Shown one piece after another: positions 60,137 through 64,000 of a stretch of DNA of 64,000 nt. Below the pieces are notes generated by a model. The model saw only the letters and a list, made by a program, of their open reading frames with translations, made no database searches and was not told the origin of the DNA. The stretch's first letter is position 1. Every line of letters begins with the position of its first letter. A program made the position numbers and the translations under genes. The stretch is from Emticicia sp. BO119 (GTDB taxonomy: Bacteria > Bacteroidota > Bacteroidia > Cytophagales > Spirosomataceae), in contig NZ_JACETV010000002.1 of the NCBI RefSeq assembly GCF_013912375.1, positions 1,054,001 to 1,118,000 of the forward strand, read 5' to 3'.

Positions 60137-62633
60137 TAGCTTCTTTTTCGCTTAATTTCGTAGGTTTTTTCTTTCTCCAGAACGATAAGCCTACCAATAA
60201 GCCATAAGTTACAAACGAAATACCAGACACCATACTCCCGGTTTTCAGATAAGGCGCTTCATAATAGAGCTTTACCTGATGTTTGCCTTTGTCTAACACA
60301 ATTCCCGTCATACCAAAGGTAACCAGACGGGTTTCTGCAGGCTTTCCATCTACTTCTGCTTTCCAACCTTTATCGAATGGGATGGAAAGAAAAAGAAGCT
60401 TGGTTTGATTGATATCTATGGTTCCGTCAAAATGCTGGTCGTCATAAGAAGTAATCTGCAAAGTGTCTTTTCTACATTCGCTGATTAATTGATTAAAGGC
60501 CTCAACCGTCACACTTTGCAACGAGTCTTTGATTTCTCCGAATGCAGAGTATTCTGCTTTCTCGTCGTTATTAATTACGAAACCCCTATATATAGAAGCA
60601 TCTTTTTCGACAGTCGAAAGTTTCTCGAAGTTTTCTTTGGTCATGTACTTCTCAAGTGTAAAGCCCATCGGTAAGGCATTTGTATTTTTGAAAACCTTTA
60701 CATCCTGAAAAGTAGTGAGTGAATCAAAACCAAAACGCTGGAACGGGAATATGCCTTTTACCAGATAATATTTAACACTTGTCAAAGGCATTAATAGCGG
60801 ACGTCCACGCACCCCGCCAATCCAACGGGTAGCTGTTTCCTGATTTGGTGGAATGGTATTTAACCCATTCATAAAAGCCACGTAATATCTGTGATTAAAA
60901 GAGTGATAGCTTGAGGTACTCTGGTAATTCTGTACCATCGCATCATTGAGACTCTCATGAATGGCACTACCCGACGAATAGTTTTTCTCTACTCTGAAAA
61001 AGGATTTATCTCGTTGTCTGATATAATCAATGGCTTCTAAGGTATAATCGTTGAACCCTGCTTTGGATTTGAACTCTGCTACTGTCTGGATACTACGTTT
61101 ATTCAATGTTTGGTTATCAAAGTAAATCATTTCTACAAATGTAATGCCTAAAAAAAAACACAAGGCCACTTTTCGAATACTACTCACCCGGGTTGCAGCA
61201 AACAGTAGTGCATAGATAAATAACAACAGAACAGCCGAAGTACGGATGCCCTTATTAACTGTAGATGCTAAATCATCTGAAAAATTGAAAAGTAAAAGAA
61301 ACTGAAGAAACAAGAAAGTACCACCTAAAGCCAGCAGATTAATTTTATAGCCTTTAATTATGGCCTCTATTACTTTAAGACATCCGAGGAGTAAACCAAC
61401 AGCAATAAAAGCGGCCATTACCCTATAGTAATTTCCTGTAAATAACCAGAAGATATATCTGAAATAAGGGAAAGTCATAATAATAAATATAAGCCCGGTA
61501 ACCACTCCATAAGCAATTCTTTCACGGCGATTGCCCATTACGAATAGCTGTGGCAATAGCAATAACATACCTATACCTACATAGAACGCCGGAGCCTCCA
61601 TATAGTTCTGCCAGCCTTTATAAGTACCTGCATAACCTAAAATATCATTACTAAACCAGCGCAAATAAGTAGTGAAAAGCTCAATACTATCGGCAGTTTG
61701 CAAGATAGGTTGAGATGAAAGTGTACTTGTATAGGAAACATCTCCAGAACCGCGGGGGCTATTGAGTAGTAAAAGAATATGAGAGTAGCAAATCAAAAAG
61801 CCCATGCCTATACCTAATGCACTGAAAGCCACTAATTGAGCCAGAAATTTTCCATTTTCAAGCCAGTTAGTAAGTCTGTCTTCCACATATAGCCTAACCA
61901 GAAGGTAAATAATAGTAAATTCAGCGATGATAGTGAAATTGAAAGGCTGATCAACAGCGATAAGCATGGTCGCTATCGGAATGAGATACCATTTTTTCTC
62001 TCTCAATAACTGCTCAATGCCTATTAGTAATAATATGCTGTATAACAAGCTGTTCGCCAGTAAGGGTGTCCATCCTAATACCAAAGCTGTAAAGCCCATG
62101 AGCGCAAAGCAAACCCCGCCGACAATACTTGTATAATTATTATAATTGATTGTTTTCAGAAACCAGAAGAAGACCAGCCCATTGACGATAATACGTAAAA
62201 ACTCAATCCAGCCCGCTATTAAAGGAATATTTTTGCCATCGCCTAAATAATATAAGAAATAGAAAGGGCTATTCATAAACGGAGAGATATCCTGCCCCAT
62301 ACCTTGTTTAAACGACCAGCTCAACATACCATACTGCTGAAAATAATCTGTTGCCATTTTATAGATAGGATAAAAGGCATTGGTCATATCACTACCAATA
62401 TCTAAATAAAGCGTTGTCTTTTTTGAAAGCAAAAAATCTTTGAATATAAAAAAGGCCGCTACTGCTAATAGGCCTGTTATCAGCCCCCAGGCTAATTTAT
62501 TAGAAAAAGTAAAAAGCGGATTATTATTCGATAAATGAGTTTCTAAAATTTTCGGAGTTGGGTTTACCGTTACCTCATCTTGCTTTTTTTGTGGTATGTT
62601 TTGCTGGCTAACGGGTTTGTTCTTCTTTTTCAT
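60126..62633 (-). CDS. YfhO-family membrane glycosyltransferase-like protein
   Basis: The frame opens at 62660; the ATG at 62631-62633 (MKKKNKPVSQ) is preferred (835 aa). A Lys/Gln-rich cytoplasmic N-terminus of about 45 residues precedes some twelve helices (about 50-500). The acidic first extracytoplasmic loop has YLDIGSDMTNAFYP and a later LLNSPRGSGDVSYT loop. A periplasmic domain of about 280 residues follows and then a last helix. This is the YfhO architecture: in Bacillus, CsbB (a GtrB-like enzyme) loads GlcNAc on undecaprenyl phosphate and YfhO transfers it outside the membrane. Here the CsbB counterpart is the fused gene downstream. Confidence 0.85.
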   Translation of the reverse strand: MKKKNKPVSQQNIPQKKQDEVTVNPTPKILETHLSNNNPLFTFSNKLAWGLITGLLAVAAFFIFKDFLLSKKTTLYLDIGSDMTNAFYPIYKMATDYFQQYGMLSWSFKQGMGQDISPFMNSPFYFLYYLGDGKNIPLIAGWIEFLRIIVNGLVFFWFLKTINYNNYTSIVGGVCFALMGFTALVLGWTPLLANSLLYSILLLIGIEQLLREKKWYLIPIATMLIAVDQPFNFTIIAEFTIIYLLVRLYVEDRLTNWLENGKFLAQLVAFSALGIGMGFLICYSHILLLLNSPRGSGDVSYTSTLSSQPILQTADSIELFTTYLRWFSNDILGYAGTYKGWQNYMEAPAFYVGIGMLLLLPQLFVMGNRRERIAYGVVTGLIFIIMTFPYFRYIFWLFTGNYYRVMAAFIAVGLLLGCLKVIEAIIKGYKINLLALGGTFLFLQFLLLFNFSDDLASTVNKGIRTSAVLLLFIYALLFAATRVSSIRKVALCFFLGITFVEMIYFDNQTLNKRSIQTVAEFKSKAGFNDYTLEAIDYIRQRDKSFFRVEKNYSSGSAIHESLNDAMVQNYQSTSSYHSFNHRYYVAFMNGLNTIPPNQETATRWIGGVRGRPLLMPLTSVKYYLVKGIFPFQRFGFDSLTTFQDVKVFKNTNALPMGFTLEKYMTKENFEKLSTVEKDASIYRGFVINNDEKAEYSAFGEIKDSLQSVTVEAFNQLISECRKDTLQITSYDDQHFDGTIDINQTKLLFLSIPFDKGWKAEVDGKPAETRLVTFGMTGIVLDKGKHQVKLYYEAPYLKTGSMVSGISFVTYGLLVGLSFWRKKKPTKLSEKEANDQ

Positions 62634-62905
62634 TGAGATTTTTAGGGGTAATAGGAACAATAATGCTTATCACACAAATTTTCTATTCAAATATGAGATA
62701 TTTTTTGCAAAATAATAGATTTTCTTATATGTATTATCTGGTAATAATAGTCCAAAATGTATGCCAAAATATAAAAATGTTACCTTTTAGTAAATGATTG
62801 TTAATTTTTATAATACCGCAAAATTAATAATGATAATACAACTTTAATTGCCAAAAATATTAACTTTAAACCGACTAAAAAATTATTCATCTTTAAACAT
62901 AAACA

Positions 62906-64000
62906 ATGAAACAATTATTGAGACTACTGCTACTGATTATTTTAGGAAGTTCTTTTGCTATGGCGCAAAATACCACCGTTGTTGTAACACCTAATACTAA
63001 TATACCTACTAATGGGGTGCATCTTGGCCATAATGTAGGCCAGAATATGTCCTCTGATAGCTCGGTTATGATTGGCTCAGGTGCAGGACAAAATAGCTAT
63101 TATTCCAGAAGTAGCGTGTATATAGGAGCTGATGCCGGGAGATATTCAACCTTTGAAAAAAATGTCTTTATCGGAAGAGCTTCCGGTGAGAACAACACAA
63201 ATGATGAAAATACTTTTATGGGTTTTTGGGCAGGAAGAAAAAATACGAGTGGAAGATATAATCTGATTGTAGGTTCACAGGCTGGATATTTTAATACAAC
63301 TGGCAAACAAAATGTATTCTTAGGGCATGTTACAGGATATAGAAACACTACAGGAGAAGATAATACCTTTGTAGGGCGTTCAGCCGGATTTGATAATACC
63401 ACCGGCACAGGCAATACATTTATTGGTACTTATGCAGGTGGCTTCTGTTGGACGAGTTGTAATATATGGACAGAAAGTACCAATATTACGGGCAATTACA
63501 ATGTGATGATTGGCTATAAGGCTATTCCAACCATAACAGGGCTTACCAATGCAATTGCGATTGGTAGCAATGCGAAGGTATCGAGTAGTAATAGTATGGT
63601 TTTAGGTGGTACAGGACAATATGCGCTCAATGTCGGAATTGGTACGCAATCTCCTACTGCTAAGTTGGAGATTGTAAGTGATGCCAGCAATACTTCCGGT
63701 TTAAAGCTAACTAATCTGACAAATAGTTCTTCAATTAGTAATTCATCAGACAAAGTCCTATCTGTAGATAATACCGGTAATGTGATTTTAGTGTCTAATA
63801 CAACTAATTACTTCGCCAATCCGGTGGGAATAGGTGCAATACCTGTACAGGATTATATTTTGTCAATTTGTGGTAGAGCACGCGCCAGTGATCTGGTGGC
63901 AGATCCTAAATGGTGCGATTATGTTTTTGAAAAAGACTACAAACTAATGTCTGTTAGTCAGTTAGAAGCTTATGTGAAACAAAACAAGCATTTACCTGAA
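62906..64000 (+). CDS. Repeat-rich surface protein with YadA-head-like repeats (partial)
   Basis: The frame is open from the ATG at 62906 to the window edge (365 codons visible). Signal peptide ending SFAMAQ. At about residues 53-175 there are eight repeats of 16-17 residues of the form VxIGxxAG, e.g. SVMIGSGAG, SVYIGADAG, NVFIGRASG, NTFVGRSAG. These resemble the left-handed parallel beta-roll heads of trimeric adhesins. They are followed by a Ser/Asn-rich linker and WCDYVFEKDYKLMSVSQLEAYV, a segment that in Bacteroidota tail-fibre-like proteins leads to a terminal coiled coil. A sizeable C-terminal part is missing. Confidence 0.8.
   Translation, partial: MKQLLRLLLLIILGSSFAMAQNTTVVVTPNTNIPTNGVHLGHNVGQNMSSDSSVMIGSGAGQNSYYSRSSVYIGADAGRYSTFEKNVFIGRASGENNTNDENTFMGFWAGRKNTSGRYNLIVGSQAGYFNTTGKQNVFLGHVTGYRNTTGEDNTFVGRSAGFDNTTGTGNTFIGTYAGGFCWTSCNIWTESTNITGNYNVMIGYKAIPTITGLTNAIAIGSNAKVSSSNSMVLGGTGQYALNVGIGTQSPTAKLEIVSDASNTSGLKLTNLTNSSSISNSSDKVLSVDNTGNVILVSNTTNYFANPVGIGAIPVQDYILSICGRARASDLVADPKWCDYVFEKDYKLMSVSQLEAYVKQNKHLPE

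Overview
The window looks like a chromosomal segment of an AT-rich Bacteroidota bacterium, probably of the order Cytophagales. The evidence is a gliding-motility lipoprotein gene (gldH), a type IX secretion gene (porZ), many lipoproteins and outer-membrane barrels, and promoters of the Bacteroidota form TTTG-N19-TAnnTTTG with few Shine-Dalgarno sequences. The genus is not determinable from the sequence alone. The window opens inside a minus-strand transglutaminase-like gene and closes inside a plus-strand repeat-rich surface protein gene.

Layout. (1) 0.7-11.1 kb is a sulfur module: a TauE/SafE exporter, a persulfide-dioxygenase/rhodanese protein, a TsdA-like thiosulfate dehydrogenase, an OprD-like porin and two separate YeeE/YedE transporter pairs, interrupted by an amidohydrolase, a YqgE protein and an HNH nuclease. 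Three promoters here carry the same Crp/Fnr-type dyad at exactly the same distance from the -7 box. (2) 11.4-21.6 kb is mostly housekeeping: dipeptide epimerase, comB, folA, hemB, a LON-domain protein, gldH, a RicT-like protein with a long Asn/Gln/Gly tail, purD and a zinc metallopeptidase. (3) 21.7-32.6 kb holds cytochrome c maturation (ccmF-like), porZ, an M1 peptidase, an MFS transporter, greA and fmt; greA has two terminators in its leader. (4) 32.7-45.6 kb has lipoproteins, a LytTR regulator with two LytS-type kinases, an S10 peptidase preceded by a 173-bp tandem duplication, a Nudix hydrolase and another MFS transporter.

(5) 45.8-52.6 kb is the least ordinary stretch: a lone AT-rich SIR2-like gene beside tRNA-Cys, a 0.7-kb region with degenerate repeats, an ECF sigma/anti-sigma-like/outer-membrane trio, and a tRNA-Tyr-Gly-Thr-tuf cluster in which tRNA-Gly is surrounded by damaged copies of itself. 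(6) 52.7-55.6 kb is an AraC-type regulator followed by a lipoprotein hydrolase and an outer-membrane protein. (7) 55.6-62.6 kb is a compact minus-strand operon: a YfhO-like membrane protein, a split transketolase, a sugar-nucleotide epimerase fused to a GtrB/CsbB-like glycosyltransferase, and a methyltransferase. It reads as a dedicated surface-glycan modification pathway.

Strongest candidates for new biology are the shared operator of the sulfur module, the epimerase-glycosyltransferase/YfhO/split-transketolase operon, the solitary SIR2-like gene whose expected catalytic His is Asn, the tRNA-Gly fragment array and the attenuator-like greA leader.
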